Assembly: GCA_017656295.1 (NCBI GenBank)
Contig: JACDOC010000007.1
Location: forward strand, 1-64,000
Length of the DNA: 64,000 nt
Source: Bacillus sp. (in: firmicutes)
GTDB lineage: Bacteria > Bacillota > Bacilli > Bacillales > JACDOC01
Reading direction: 5' to 3'
Positions 25,598 to 34,744 of the stretch are shown here, in pieces. The notes under the pieces were generated by a model. It had not been told where the DNA came from and ran no database searches. It worked only from the letters and a program-made list of their open reading frames with translations. Both the position numbers and the translations under genes were made by a program. Each line of letters starts with the position of its first letter. The stretch's first letter is position 1.

Positions 25598-27001
25598 ATG
25601 GCCAACGAATTGATTTTCATCATCATCTTGACGATTGTTTCTGTCCACCTTATTGGTTTTCTAATCCTCTTGTTCGGTTGGAAAAGGATTGTGAAAAACA
25701 TCGTTCACTCCATGGGGAAAATAGTGATTACTGACTCTTATGAAGAAAATATCACTGAATTAATACCAGGTGTGAAAAAGTACGGGTTATTAAGAATTAT
25801 CGAAAATAGTTTGCGTGCTGAACGCCCGGAAGTACTTCACCGCCCGCTTGGATCCGTTCGTGAGTGGCCCAGTTTTGATGCCATTACCTTTATTCCAGCT
25901 CAAACCGGCCCATTTCCGATTGATAAAAATGTAGAAATCGATATGAAAGTATTTATTGGCCCAAAGGCTAAAAAGCCTTTACGAATTGGCATTCCTTTAA
26001 TGATTACCGGGATGGCGTATGGAGTTGGATTGAGTGAACAAGCAAAAATTGCGTTAGCACAAGCCTCTGCAAGGATGGATACCGCTATTAATAGTGGTGA
26101 AGGGGGCATTCTACCAGAAGAACGGCAACATGCCAAATACTATATTTTGCAATTTTCCAAAACGGAATGGGCAAAAGAAGAAGAGCATATAAAAAACGCC
26201 GATATGATTGAAATAAAATTCGGACAAGGAGCTTTAGCAGGTATGGGTTCGGTGATTCCTCCTGAAAAGTTAAAAGGGAGAGCACGAGAGGTGATGAACT
26301 TACAAGATGGGGAGGATGCCATTATCCATGAACAATTTTTTGAAAATCAAACATTAGAGGATTTTAAAGAACTGATTGACGAATTACGAACTTTTACAAA
26401 AGGTATTCCAATTGGCGTCAAAATGATGGCTGGTGGTAAAATTGAGCAAGATATATACCATTTATTACAAATAGGCGTGGATTTTATTACGATTGATGGC
26501 GGCCAAGCAAGTACTCATGATGCCCCACCGATTTTACAAGACGATTTTGGAATTCCGACGTTACATGCTTTGATAAGGGCTGACCAATATTTGAAATCGA
26601 TCAAAAAAAGGGAAGACGTTAGTCTCATTGTTTCGGGCGGCCTTTCTTCTCCCGGTGATTTTTTAAAAGTACTTGCTCTAGGAGCCGATGCGATTTATGT
26701 CGGTTCGGCCATTTTATTTGCCTTAAGTCACGCCCATAGCGTTAAGCCGCTTCCATTTGAGCCACCTACACAAATGGTCTGGTACAACGGAAAATTTGCT
26801 AATCAATTTAATATACAAAAAGGTGCGGATGCCGCCTATCGTTTCCTCTATTCTAGTACGGAAGAAATGAAAATGGCTTTACGGGCGATGGGCAAAACTT
26901 CATTAAAGGAATTAACGCGCGATGACTTAGTGACGTATGATAAAGACTTAGCCCAAGATGCCCATATCCCATATACGTTTCATCCTTTGCAAAGTGAATA
27001 A
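25598..27001 (+). CDS. FMN-binding glutamate synthase-family protein (YerD-like)
   Basis: A 467-residue protein with an N-terminal membrane helix (residues 4-26) followed by an FMN-binding TIM barrel like the central domain of glutamate synthase. Seen are NSGEGGILPEE, IEIKFGQGALAGMG, PIGVKMMAGG, FITIDGGQASTHDAPP and LIVSGGLSSPGDFLKVLALGADAIYVG, the phosphate-binding end of the barrel. It lacks the glutaminase domain and complete iron-sulfur cysteines, so it is not a full GltB. B. subtilis YerD has the same layout; function unknown. Divergent from the ger operon. Confidence 0.88.
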   Translation: MANELIFIIILTIVSVHLIGFLILLFGWKRIVKNIVHSMGKIVITDSYEENITELIPGVKKYGLLRIIENSLRAERPEVLHRPLGSVREWPSFDAITFIPAQTGPFPIDKNVEIDMKVFIGPKAKKPLRIGIPLMITGMAYGVGLSEQAKIALAQASARMDTAINSGEGGILPEERQHAKYYILQFSKTEWAKEEEHIKNADMIEIKFGQGALAGMGSVIPPEKLKGRAREVMNLQDGEDAIIHEQFFENQTLEDFKELIDELRTFTKGIPIGVKMMAGGKIEQDIYHLLQIGVDFITIDGGQASTHDAPPILQDDFGIPTLHALIRADQYLKSIKKREDVSLIVSGGLSSPGDFLKVLALGADAIYVGSAILFALSHAHSVKPLPFEPPTQMVWYNGKFANQFNIQKGADAAYRFLYSSTEEMKMALRAMGKTSLKELTRDDLVTYDKDLAQDAHIPYTFHPLQSE

Positions 27002-27004
27002 ATA

Positions 27005-27042
27005 GAAAAGAGGACTGGCCCCGCTTGGTAGATGCCAGTCCT
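27005..27042 (-). terminator. Terminator of the CAP-domain gene
   Basis: AGGACTGGC and GCCAGTCCT arms followed on the minus strand by CTTTTCTATTT. It lies between convergent genes. Confidence 0.7.
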
Positions 27043-27066
27043 TACACGTACAGTCGACGATGGGAT

Positions 27067-27798
27067 TTATTTTCCAATAAACATTTGTGTCCAATAATGA
27101 CCATTTTCTACATATCCAACACCGATATGGGTAAAGTTCGGATTTAAAATGTTTTTACGATGCCCTTCCGAGTTCATCCAATCGTTTACTACCTGTTCTG
27201 GTGAGCGTTGACCCATTGCAATATTTTCTCCAGCTGTTCGATAGCTAATACCAAATTGCTTGATCATATCAAATGGAGAACCGTACGTTGGGCTTGTATG
27301 AGAAAAATAGTGATTACGAGCCATATCATTCGCTTTTTCACGTGCAACTTTAGCTAACTCCGGTTCGAAAGTTAATGCTGGAAGTCCGTATTTTGCTCTT
27401 TCGTTATTCGTTAATTCAACTACTTTTTGTTCAAACGCTTTTACTTCATATGAAGAGGAGTTTGTTGGCTGATTGACCGATGGCACTTGTTGTGGTGGCG
27501 TTGTCACAGTTGAATTGGATTCTGGAACTTGAATCGTTTTAGGAACCTCTGTACATTTAGGCTGTGTCCCCTCTTCTACTGGAATTTGCTTATAGAACTT
27601 CGAATTTTTTGATTGATAGCTTGCTAAAATGTCATCAATCCATTGATGAACCTTTTGAACGTCCTTGTCGGTCATTTGGTAAACATACACTTTTCCATGC
27701 GTAGTCATATGACCTTGTGCGGCTTCAGCTTTTCCCACTAGCGGAGAAACAAGTAAAGCGAACGAAGTAACAGTTGAAAGCAACGCTTTTTTCTTCAT
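27067..27798 (-). CDS. Secreted CAP (SCP/PR-1)-domain protein
   Basis: A 243-residue secreted protein. A signal peptide (residues 1-26, cleaved after KAEA) is followed by a linker region with a Pro/Ser/Thr-rich segment (about 85-118) and a C-terminal CAP domain (about 125-243). The domain includes HYFSHTSPTYGSPFDM, ISYRTAGENIAMG and WMNSEGHRKNILNPNFTHIG, with the usual paired His and Glu. It resembles B. subtilis YkwD and SafA/CwlE-type coat-associated CAP proteins. Its activity is unknown. Monocistronic. Confidence 0.9.
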   Translation of the reverse strand: MKKKALLSTVTSFALLVSPLVGKAEAAQGHMTTHGKVYVYQMTDKDVQKVHQWIDDILASYQSKNSKFYKQIPVEEGTQPKCTEVPKTIQVPESNSTVTTPPQQVPSVNQPTNSSSYEVKAFEQKVVELTNNERAKYGLPALTFEPELAKVAREKANDMARNHYFSHTSPTYGSPFDMIKQFGISYRTAGENIAMGQRSPEQVVNDWMNSEGHRKNILNPNFTHIGVGYVENGHYWTQMFIGK

Positions 27799-28150
27799 CT
27801 TTTTATTACCTCCGACGTTTTTGTTTGCACCATCATCATATCATCGTATTTTTGTAACATTTGATAAGCGATTGTTAAAGAGTGATGAGTCAATTTTGGA
27901 ATGGATGAAAGAGGAAATAAGGAAGGCGTTTAGTTTCTTGAAAAAGAAGTAACTCAATGGTTCTAGTGGTTTAAAGAAATAATTAGAAACAATACAAATT
28001 TCATCTAAAGAATTAAATTTTTTTCAACTATCCCAATAAATATATCGGAATTCACCCTTGACAAGTTATTCTGTCTCCTAGTTTTCTAACAATTTTTGCT
28101 GTCATATAACAAAAGAACAAATTTCATAACAATTCTATCTATTAAGTAAA
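27799..28150. other. Non-coding stretch before repeat copy 2
   Basis: No frame is supportable. It is AT-rich, and a TTGACA at about 28057 has no convincing -10 partner. No further signal was seen. Confidence 0.4.
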
Positions 28151-28333
28151 GGCTCTATTAAACGATACTGTTGATATTTATACATTACGCTTGTGGCGGA
28201 CGCTTTCCGCGGGCAAGCCGCAAGCCGCTTCCCTCGCTACGCTCAAGTATGGGTCTTGCGGCTTCTTGTTCCCGCAGGAGTCGCCGCCGTGTGAATAACT
28301 TGCTAAAAAACAACAATGACATATAACATAGCC
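28151..28333 (-). mobile_element. MITE-like element, copy 2 (short form)
   Basis: A 183-bp element in inverse orientation to copies 1, 3 and 4. Ends are GGCTCTATTAAACGATAC and, on the opposite strand, GGCTATGTTATATGTCA: imperfect terminal inverted repeats sharing GGCTnT-TTA. It is flanked by an exact 8-bp direct repeat TAAGTAAA (28143-28150 and 28334-28341), direct evidence of transposition. The GC-rich core can fold into a long imperfect hairpin. No coding capacity. Confidence 0.93.
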
Positions 28334-28338
28334 TAAGT

Positions 28339-28372
28339 AAAAAAGACAGCTTGAACGTAGAAAAAGCTGTCT
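28339..28372 (-). terminator. Terminator of the 91-aa protein gene
   Basis: AGACAGCTT and AAGCTGTCT arms; the minus strand continues TTTTTTAC. One copy of the 8-bp target duplication of the adjacent MITE touches it. Confidence 0.8.
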
Positions 28373-28386
28373 CTGTAATAAATAAA

Positions 28387-28662
28387 TTATTTAGAAGATT
28401 TTATCGCGTCTAACGTGTGTGTATACAACTGGATAAGCGATAGTTGATCGTTCTGAGAAAGCTCACCACGAAGCACGCGCTTAATAGCTATGTAATATTT
28501 TTCCTCTGGTTTTATCCGAAGACGCGGATGCGTTCGCTCATCCAATAGTTCAGTTTTCATTAAACTATATAATCGACTTTTCGCGTCAGCGTCTTCCTCA
28601 TTCGATAGGGAAAGGTGAAGAAGTTTAGCATATTGATTAAGTAAATGGTTAAAATCCAACAC
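28387..28662 (-). CDS. Uncharacterised 91-residue protein
   Basis: A small, highly charged, probably all-helical cytosolic protein (MLDFNHLLNQYAKLLHLSLS at the N terminus). I do not recognise a family. No membrane segment, signal peptide or metal motif is visible. It starts behind AAAGGGAG, ends at a good terminator, and codon use resembles its neighbours, so it is likely real. It is divergent from the zinc-ribbon gene 28745-28987. Confidence 0.7.
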   Translation of the reverse strand: MLDFNHLLNQYAKLLHLSLSNEEDADAKSRLYSLMKTELLDERTHPRLRIKPEEKYYIAIKRVLRGELSQNDQLSLIQLYTHTLDAIKSSK

Positions 28663-28744
28663 AATCTCCCTTTCTTATACATAAAAAAGAACTTGTGATA
28701 AATACTAAAATTGATTTATTCATCTACCGTAAAGGAGGTATACG

Positions 28745-28987
28745 ATGTCTTCACCATACCGTTGTCCAAATTGTAAAACAAACCGTACACGCTTTAACTT
28801 AATAGAACAAGTCCCTACGGCAGTCAAATTAGATCCAATGACTGGAGAAGTCGTTCAACAATACGAGAATGGGCATTTAGATCCGTTTCATACACCATAT
28901 CGGGGTCCCCATTTAAAAGTTCAATGTGCTGCCTGTGGACTCATTGAAGATGAACGGACATTTATTAAATTTGGCGAACAAAAATAA
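28745..28987 (+). CDS. Small zinc-ribbon protein
   Basis: An 80-residue protein with CPNCKTN near the N terminus (Cys7, Cys10) and CAACG in the C-terminal third: two CxxC pairs that form a zinc ribbon. A middle part rich in Pro, His and Tyr connects them. A strong AAAGGAGG ribosome site precedes the ATG. Function unknown; the convergent neighbour is a COG0523 (CobW) metal GTPase, so a link to zinc handling is possible but unproven. Confidence 0.8.
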   Translation: MSSPYRCPNCKTNRTRFNLIEQVPTAVKLDPMTGEVVQQYENGHLDPFHTPYRGPHLKVQCAACGLIEDERTFIKFGEQK

Positions 28988-29023
28988 TTAGACTGTATTA
29001 CACATGCATATTTGGGATGTGTA

Positions 29024-29941
29024 TCAACTTTGTTCTAACTTTTTTAATTGCGAATACAGTCTTTCTTGATCCAATTCTTCTCCGATAATGACTAAAGTTA
29101 AAGGCATTTTCATATATTCTGGCATATAAACAGGCATTCCATATGAATATTGAAACAAAAATGGATATGAAGAATGGGTAAAGGCCACATATCCTTTCAT
29201 CCGATAAACAGTAGACGGTAATGACCGAATCCACTCTTCAAATTGGATTTGTTCAATCGGTTTCGAAAATTCATAGACTACTGATTGTAAATGAAGATGG
29301 TGATGATGGGTTGTTTCATGATGCCCTTGTTGAACTCGCTTTAACTTCTTTAATTGATTGATCGAAATGTTTGCGTGTTGCGTAAAAACACAAGTGGCGT
29401 GTGAATTTACTTGTTGAATTTCATACACGAACGTACTTAATTCGAATTCTGAAACAAGATCGGTTTTATTAACGATAAGTAAATCCGCATGAGCAATTTG
29501 TTCATGATATAACTGCAACACTTGTGGTGATAATTGACTTCTCTCCTTCCACCGTAGCACATCAATGACTGTTATGATACCTTTAAATTGTAATTGCCCA
29601 GCATATAGGGGGGACATGACAGCATCCAACGTTTCAACTGGGTGGGCTGCCCCCGTTGTTTCAATATAAATAGCATCAATAGGGTACGTACGTAATAAAT
29701 CCGCAATTTGAGCTTCTACTTGATCCGATAACGTACAACACACACAGCCCCCCATCAACTCTTTTAAAGGAGTCCGGTCGTCTATCGCATTTGAATCAAT
29801 GGAGACTTCTCCAAGTTCGTTCATCAATACCGCGGGAAATCTCCCTTGTTTTTGTTCTTCTTTCAACAAATGTTTGAGTAACGTTGTTTTTCCACTACCT
29901 AAAAACCCAGACAAAAGATAAACTTCCACTAGCTTCCCCAT
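29024..29941 (-). CDS. CobW/COG0523-family metallochaperone GTPase
   Basis: A 305-residue G3E P-loop GTPase. Walker A is GFLGSGKTTLLKHLL, the metal-binding CxCC motif is GGCVCCT, ETTGAAHP is switch II, and VNKTDLV is the guanine-specificity motif. A histidine-rich stretch (HHETTHHHHLHLQ) lies before the C-terminal CobW domain. Such proteins load or allocate zinc or cobalt, like YciC or ZNG1. The start codon overlaps the stop of the preceding gene (TAATG), so the two are coupled. No Zur box was found. Confidence 0.92.
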   Translation of the reverse strand: MGKLVEVYLLSGFLGSGKTTLLKHLLKEEQKQGRFPAVLMNELGEVSIDSNAIDDRTPLKELMGGCVCCTLSDQVEAQIADLLRTYPIDAIYIETTGAAHPVETLDAVMSPLYAGQLQFKGIITVIDVLRWKERSQLSPQVLQLYHEQIAHADLLIVNKTDLVSEFELSTFVYEIQQVNSHATCVFTQHANISINQLKKLKRVQQGHHETTHHHHLHLQSVVYEFSKPIEQIQFEEWIRSLPSTVYRMKGYVAFTHSSYPFLFQYSYGMPVYMPEYMKMPLTLVIIGEELDQERLYSQLKKLEQS

Positions 29942-30333
29942 TAAACTTGTTCCTCTCCTTCATCGGTCATCATTTCTTCAATCGTGTGAACAATCGTTTG
30001 CCTTAGTTCCTCAATCGAAAACGGAGTTGAGTAACCTATTCGTTGGCACCATTCGTTCCGACACTTCCAAATGGTAATGTATTGATAAGAATAAAACTCT
30101 TCGTCTCGTTCGATTCCTATTTCAATAAACGATTCATATCCTGGGTCAAACATTTCGGTGGCAGATGCTATTTTACATTTCTTTTTCCGTAAAAAATCAA
30201 CGACGAGTTCACCGGAATTTTTAAAACAATCTCGATACTGATGATATAAATCTTGACAAAGTTGTTCACATTGTCGTTCAAACGAAATCATCCGAGACTT
30301 AACCTCTTCGTTCATGCTTGTCAGTTGCCTCAT
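29941..30333 (-). CDS. Uncharacterised protein coupled to the CobW GTPase
   Basis: A 130-residue protein rich in Glu, Gln and Cys (six cysteines: ERQCEQLCQDL, RDCFKNS, KKKCKI, IWKCRNEWCQ). No membrane segment or signal peptide is present and no family is recognised. Its stop overlaps the cobW start by one base (TAATG), so they are translated together, which argues for a shared process. The cysteines could bind metal, and it may be a client or partner of the GTPase; this is inference. Confidence 0.75.
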   Translation of the reverse strand: MRQLTSMNEEVKSRMISFERQCEQLCQDLYHQYRDCFKNSGELVVDFLRKKKCKIASATEMFDPGYESFIEIGIERDEEFYSYQYITIWKCRNEWCQRIGYSTPFSIEELRQTIVHTIEEMMTDEGEEQV

Positions 30334-30431
30334 ATGACCACCTCATGTTGCTTCTCGAAGTCACCTCAAATTGTTATTCTATCGAATTCTAGTCCGTATG
30401 ACAATGAAACAAACTTCATTACGTTGTGTTT

Positions 30432-31403
30432 TTAATGGTCTGACAACGACAAGGATTCTTGACCGTGTAAAAATAGGCGAATCGCTTGTAAATTCTCTTC
30501 CAGGTCAAAATCTAACACTAAACCTGCGGATGCAGTTCTTTTATTTTGGTACGAATTTGGAACAGGAATACGCAATGTTTCAACCGTTTCTATTGGATTC
30601 GAGAGGAACGTTAAACCGAGCTGAACAAGTTCTACAAATGAGGCGTCTGTTTCTACATAATGAGTGCATTTCCGAACTAGTTGTAAAAGGAGTGGTACAT
30701 TTTTTTTGGTGATAATTTCATCTTTTACAACTTGAAAAATTTGCAAAAACACTTCCTGTTGACGTTCGACACGTCCGAAATCACTTTGCCCATCTTTTCG
30801 AAAACGGACATATTCCAATAGTTCCTTTCCGTGTAATGTTTGTACTCCCGGAGATTTGTCCCATTGATAATATGAAATCATTTCAGACGTTACGTTTACT
30901 TCTAGTCCTTCAGGTACCAAAACGTCCATCAAGTGAATAAACCCTTGAAAATTAATGGTCACGACGTAGTCAATCGAGAGTTGAAAATTTTTTTCAATGG
31001 TCGTTTTGAGCATTTCTGCTCCCCCCCAATAATATGCATGATTAATTTTACTTAATCCTACTCCGGGAATTGGTACATAGCTGTCGCGCATAATAGAAAT
31101 GATTTTTAACGACCTTTTGAATGAATCATAATTTCCTACCATTAGTACATCTGCTCTCGCTTGTTCATCATTTCGTTGATCCGTTCCAATTATTAAAAAG
31201 TTGATGTTTTTATGTGATGGAACAGCTGGATCTTTCTCTTGTTTGTTAGGAGCTTCTAATTCGGAGGACAACGGTACAAGAGGAGAATTTTTGGAATGAG
31301 AAGGTTGTTCTCTTTCAGGATCAGTGAACGTAGCATGATCATGAAGGTATGTCTGGAAAAGCCATCCACATACTAAAATAGCAAGAATTACCCGCAGTTT
31401 CAT
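30432..31403 (-). CDS. LytR-CpsA-Psr (LCP) family protein
   Basis: A 323-residue protein with one N-terminal membrane anchor (MKLRVILAILVCGWLFQTYL), a charged extracellular linker and an LCP catalytic domain from about residue 67. Motifs: NFLIIGTDQRNDEQARADVL, IISIMRDSYVPIPG (the phosphate-binding arginine), LSKINHAYYWGG and YVRFRKDGQSDFGRVERQQE. LCP enzymes transfer wall teichoic acid or other glycopolymers from lipid carriers to peptidoglycan. It resembles the B. subtilis TagTUV group but its glycopolymer is unknown. No operon partner. Confidence 0.9.
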   Translation of the reverse strand: MKLRVILAILVCGWLFQTYLHDHATFTDPEREQPSHSKNSPLVPLSSELEAPNKQEKDPAVPSHKNINFLIIGTDQRNDEQARADVLMVGNYDSFKRSLKIISIMRDSYVPIPGVGLSKINHAYYWGGAEMLKTTIEKNFQLSIDYVVTINFQGFIHLMDVLVPEGLEVNVTSEMISYYQWDKSPGVQTLHGKELLEYVRFRKDGQSDFGRVERQQEVFLQIFQVVKDEIITKKNVPLLLQLVRKCTHYVETDASFVELVQLGLTFLSNPIETVETLRIPVPNSYQNKRTASAGLVLDFDLEENLQAIRLFLHGQESLSLSDH

Positions 31404-31481
31404 AACATCACCCCCTAATTGGATGTATTCTCATTGTTGGAAGTGGGGTCATACTTTATTCAATTCGATTTCATTTTCAAC

Positions 31482-31514
31482 AAAAAAAAGTGACGCATCT
31501 TAAAGACGCGTCAC
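31482..31514 (-). terminator. Terminator of the S41 peptidase gene
   Basis: GTGACGCGTCTT and AAGATGCGTCAC on the minus strand, followed by an eight-base T-run; it starts immediately after the stop codon. Confidence 0.9.
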
Positions 31515-32993
31515 CTATTCGTTTTCTTCCGTACTCGTATTTGTCATTAACAGTTCCATCGCTTTTTGTATTTGGGTATCATTGTCGATGATCAGTTGCC
31601 GAACTTGTTCCATCAATTGAACGGTTGATGATCCTGTAAGCACTCCCGTCGGTTCTAGCTCATTTTCTTTTTGGAAAGCCATAACCGCTTGTTCAGTCTG
31701 CTCGTCAAAATACCCATCTACTGTTCCTGGTGTAAACCCTAATGCTTGTAACATTTCTTCGGCCGCTTTCACATCTTTGGATAAAGTCGATACCTTTAAC
31801 TCTTTGTCCGGTTGAATGTATGGTAAGTTCGCATATGGAGGAAGTTGCACTTCATAATCAGGCTGAATGCCTTTTTCATGAATCCATGTTCCGTTAGGTG
31901 TTAACCATTTTGCTGTTGTAATTTTCATATTTGATCCATCAGAGAAATCTGCAGCCGATTGGACTGTTCCTTTACCAAACGTCGTTTCTCCAATCAATGG
32001 AATATTGGCGGATTGACTCACAGCTGCCGCTAAAATTTCCGACGCACTCGCACTACCGTTATCAATTACGACAGCTACTGGTACATCTACTTTTTTTCCA
32101 CCTTCGGCATAATAGGACTCCCGCTTTCCGTTGCGATCCTCAATTTGGAGCAAAACTTCTCCTTCTTTTACAAAAAGATTAGAGACTTTCAACGCTTGAT
32201 CAAGGAGCCCACCCGGATTTTGTCGTAGATCAATAATTAATCCTTTCATTCCTTGTTCTTCCATGGAATCTAAAGCATCAAGCAACTCATTGTATGTGTT
32301 TTCCGAGAAGCTTGTAATTTGTACTTTTGCGATTCCATGATCCATCATTTCGGCATAAACGGTTTCTAATGGAATCGTATCACGGACGATCGTTACGTCC
32401 ATTGTGTCCTCCATGCCTGGACGAGATATGGTTAATGTTACCTCTGTTCCTTTTTCCCCACGGATGAGCATCACCGCTTCTGTTACACTCATTCCTTGAA
32501 TCGATTTGCCATCAACTTTTAAAATTTTGTCATTTGGTTTTAAGCCTGCTTTTTCCGCTGGCGAGTTTTTGAGTGGGGACACAATCATAATAAAGCCATC
32601 TTGTTCTTGTATTTCTGCACCTATTCCTTCAAAAGAAGAAGTAATACTTTCATGGAATCTTCTTGCTTCTTCCTCATTCATGTAATCAGAGTACGGGTCA
32701 TCTAACGCCTCAATCATCCCGTCAATGGCTCCATTAATTAACGTTTCTTCGTCTAGTGGACGATAGTATTCCTTTTTTAATTTATCATAGGCGTCATACA
32801 ATTTGTGAAATTCTTGACGTTCGACGACTCCTACTTGAACGGCTTTTTCGTCTCCAAATGCAAGGGCAACAATTGTAATTCCTGCCGTTAAAAATACGAC
32901 AAAAAACATCAGCATTACGAAATGAAACTTTTTAATTTTCAAATATTGTTTGTTCGTCCCTTCGTTTAACACTTCGTGATTTTGCTGTTCCAT
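31515..32993 (-). CDS. ctpA: S41 carboxy-terminal processing peptidase (CtpA-like)
   Basis: About 492 residues: a membrane anchor near residues 25-50, a PDZ domain (about 95-180) with LKPNDKILKVDGKSI, an S41 serine peptidase domain with the catalytic serine in GSASASEI and lysine in TFGKGTVQ, and a C-terminal peptidoglycan-binding domain (GFTPGTVDGYFDEQTEQAVM). This layout equals B. subtilis CtpA. It should cleave protein C termini outside the membrane. The start is uncertain; the ATG at 32993, behind GGTG, is preferred over upstream candidates at 33011-33023. Confidence 0.9.
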   Translation of the reverse strand: MEQQNHEVLNEGTNKQYLKIKKFHFVMLMFFVVFLTAGITIVALAFGDEKAVQVGVVERQEFHKLYDAYDKLKKEYYRPLDEETLINGAIDGMIEALDDPYSDYMNEEEARRFHESITSSFEGIGAEIQEQDGFIMIVSPLKNSPAEKAGLKPNDKILKVDGKSIQGMSVTEAVMLIRGEKGTEVTLTISRPGMEDTMDVTIVRDTIPLETVYAEMMDHGIAKVQITSFSENTYNELLDALDSMEEQGMKGLIIDLRQNPGGLLDQALKVSNLFVKEGEVLLQIEDRNGKRESYYAEGGKKVDVPVAVVIDNGSASASEILAAAVSQSANIPLIGETTFGKGTVQSAADFSDGSNMKITTAKWLTPNGTWIHEKGIQPDYEVQLPPYANLPYIQPDKELKVSTLSKDVKAAEEMLQALGFTPGTVDGYFDEQTEQAVMAFQKENELEPTGVLTGSSTVQLMEQVRQLIIDNDTQIQKAMELLMTNTSTEENE

Positions 32994-33079
32994 GCTCATC
33001 ACCACTTTCATCCCTATGTACATACGTCAAATATTAACTTCTTCATTTTAACAGTTTTTTTTATATCCTAAAAGTACAA

Positions 33080-33655
33080 TTAATGTTGATAAGTTATATT
33101 TGTGGTCAAATACGATGTAAAAAAACCAATAACCGAAACGGAAAGTAACGAAAACAAAAACCGCTCCGTTCCGACAATTTGCCAACCAATACAAAGGACC
33201 ACCGCATCAATGATAAAAATACAAAGTCCAACATTCCATTTGTAAGCTTTACTTATACATTGCGCTAAAAGGTCCGTCCCCCCTGTACTTGTATGGACAA
33301 TCAACATTAACCCGATGCCAATGCCAACAAAACTCCCTCCAAGGGGAGCACTGATCCATAATGGTAATACAATCCATTCACTGAGAGGACGCAAGGAATC
33401 AATGCATAAAGAGGAACTAACTAAACCGATTAAACTGTGAAAAAAAAACGGTCGCTCGTATGTCCATGCATACAAGTAGAGCGGGATACTTAAGAATATC
33501 ATGGTCAATCCAACTGGTATGTCAATCGTATAATGTAATATTAAGCCAAGACCAATCATACCGCCATCTAACAAACGATGGGGAACAAAAAATCCATTGA
33601 TTCCGATTCCAATAAGAAAGCACCCAAGAAAAATATGTAGCCCCTTTATTACCAT
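33080..33655 (-). CDS. YitT-family membrane protein lacking DUF2179
   Basis: A 191-residue integral membrane protein with five or six hydrophobic segments. It has the YitT-family features GIGINGFFVPHRLLDGGMIGLG at the first helix and VHTSTGGTDLLAQCI later. Classical YitT proteins are about 280 residues with a C-terminal DUF2179 domain, absent here, so it is the short type. Function unknown. It lies 56 bases downstream of nothing and is probably its own transcript, upstream of ctpA's opposite end only by position. Confidence 0.85.
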   Translation of the reverse strand: MVIKGLHIFLGCFLIGIGINGFFVPHRLLDGGMIGLGLILHYTIDIPVGLTMIFLSIPLYLYAWTYERPFFFHSLIGLVSSSLCIDSLRPLSEWIVLPLWISAPLGGSFVGIGIGLMLIVHTSTGGTDLLAQCISKAYKWNVGLCIFIIDAVVLCIGWQIVGTERFLFSLLSVSVIGFFTSYLTTNITYQH

Positions 33656-33778
33656 TCCAATAATCCCCCACTCATTGTCATTTAATATAGTTTATGAATG
33701 AAGCATGGGGGACTTGTACGAAAAATAGGTGTACAGAGAAGATCTCCTTACTTCGTCTGAAGATAGATCATCTTCCGA

Positions 33779-34630
33779 TTAGATTGGTTTAACCACTTCA
33801 AAATATTCTTCTAACGTCCAATTGTTTTCATAAAGAATTTTCGCAATTTCTTTACCGACATAGCGAAAGTGCCACGGCTCATATTTGTATCCAGTAATCG
33901 ATTCTTTCCCCTTTGGATATCGCAAAATAAATCCAAATTCATGGGCATGCTCAGCCAACCATAATCCTTCAGGTGTTTCACCAAATTGTTCGGTTAAAAT
34001 ATAATTCACATTAGGCGAGGATATGTCGATGGCTAAACCGGTTTGGTGTTCGCTCATCCCTGGAAATGCAACAGACATAGCCGCTTGTTCTTCTCCTACT
34101 CGCTCGACCTCTGCGTGAAAAATCGCTTCTTGTCGTTCATACGAACGATACCCTGAGACCGCATATAACTCCAATCCTTCATGGCTAGCGGCTTGAAACA
34201 TTTCTTCTAATGCTTGGGCCGCATCTTCTCGTAAATAGCTTTTTTCTAATAATAAATCCCCAAAGGCAAATGGTACATCCGGACGTACAAGGTTGGCAGG
34301 TACGTAGTCAGAAGGTAAACTAAACGTTTTATTTACTAACGCAAGGATATTGTCAGCATTCGTAATGAATAATTTCCCGTCGACTTCTTCTACTTGATTA
34401 AAATATTGCGCTTCTAACGACAGGATGCTTTCATCCGGTTCATCAATTAGTATTTCCTCTTGTTCTGGTTTAGGATCAGAAGTTACATCTTTTGGTGCTT
34501 CCGTTTCTTGATCGGTGACTTGTTCATGTTCCTCCACCGAACTCTTTTCAGTAATGGGGCTTTCTTCTTGAACCATGTTACAGCTTGTTAGTAGAAATAG
34601 GCATACGATGCTACCTATCCATTTATTCAT
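33779..34630 (-). CDS. yodJ: D-alanyl-D-alanine carboxypeptidase lipoprotein (VanY family)
   Basis: A 283-residue lipoprotein: signal peptide with lipobox LLTSC (Cys17), an acidic linker (residues 20-70) and a VanY/M15B zinc carboxypeptidase domain. Zinc motifs are SEHQTGLAIDIS (HxxxxxxD) and EPWHFRYVG (H). SGYRSYERQEAIF is the family's substrate loop. It trims the terminal D-Ala from peptidoglycan stems. B. subtilis YodJ has the same design and sits, as here, beside deoD. Confidence 0.92.
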   Translation of the reverse strand: MNKWIGSIVCLFLLTSCNMVQEESPITEKSSVEEHEQVTDQETEAPKDVTSDPKPEQEEILIDEPDESILSLEAQYFNQVEEVDGKLFITNADNILALVNKTFSLPSDYVPANLVRPDVPFAFGDLLLEKSYLREDAAQALEEMFQAASHEGLELYAVSGYRSYERQEAIFHAEVERVGEEQAAMSVAFPGMSEHQTGLAIDISSPNVNYILTEQFGETPEGLWLAEHAHEFGFILRYPKGKESITGYKYEPWHFRYVGKEIAKILYENNWTLEEYFEVVKPI

Positions 34631-34705
34631 AATTTCACCTTTTTCTTTCTATCATCATTTATGCTCTATATATTATAGCACACCTATATAAGATATTTGG
34701 TATGT

Positions 34706-34738
34706 AAAAAAAGTGCCATTCCAATTAGGAATGACACA
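34706..34738 (-). terminator. Terminator of deoD
   Basis: GTGTCATTCC and GGAATGGCAC on the minus strand, followed by TTTTTTTAC. Confidence 0.9.
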
Positions 34739-34744
34739 ACGGTA

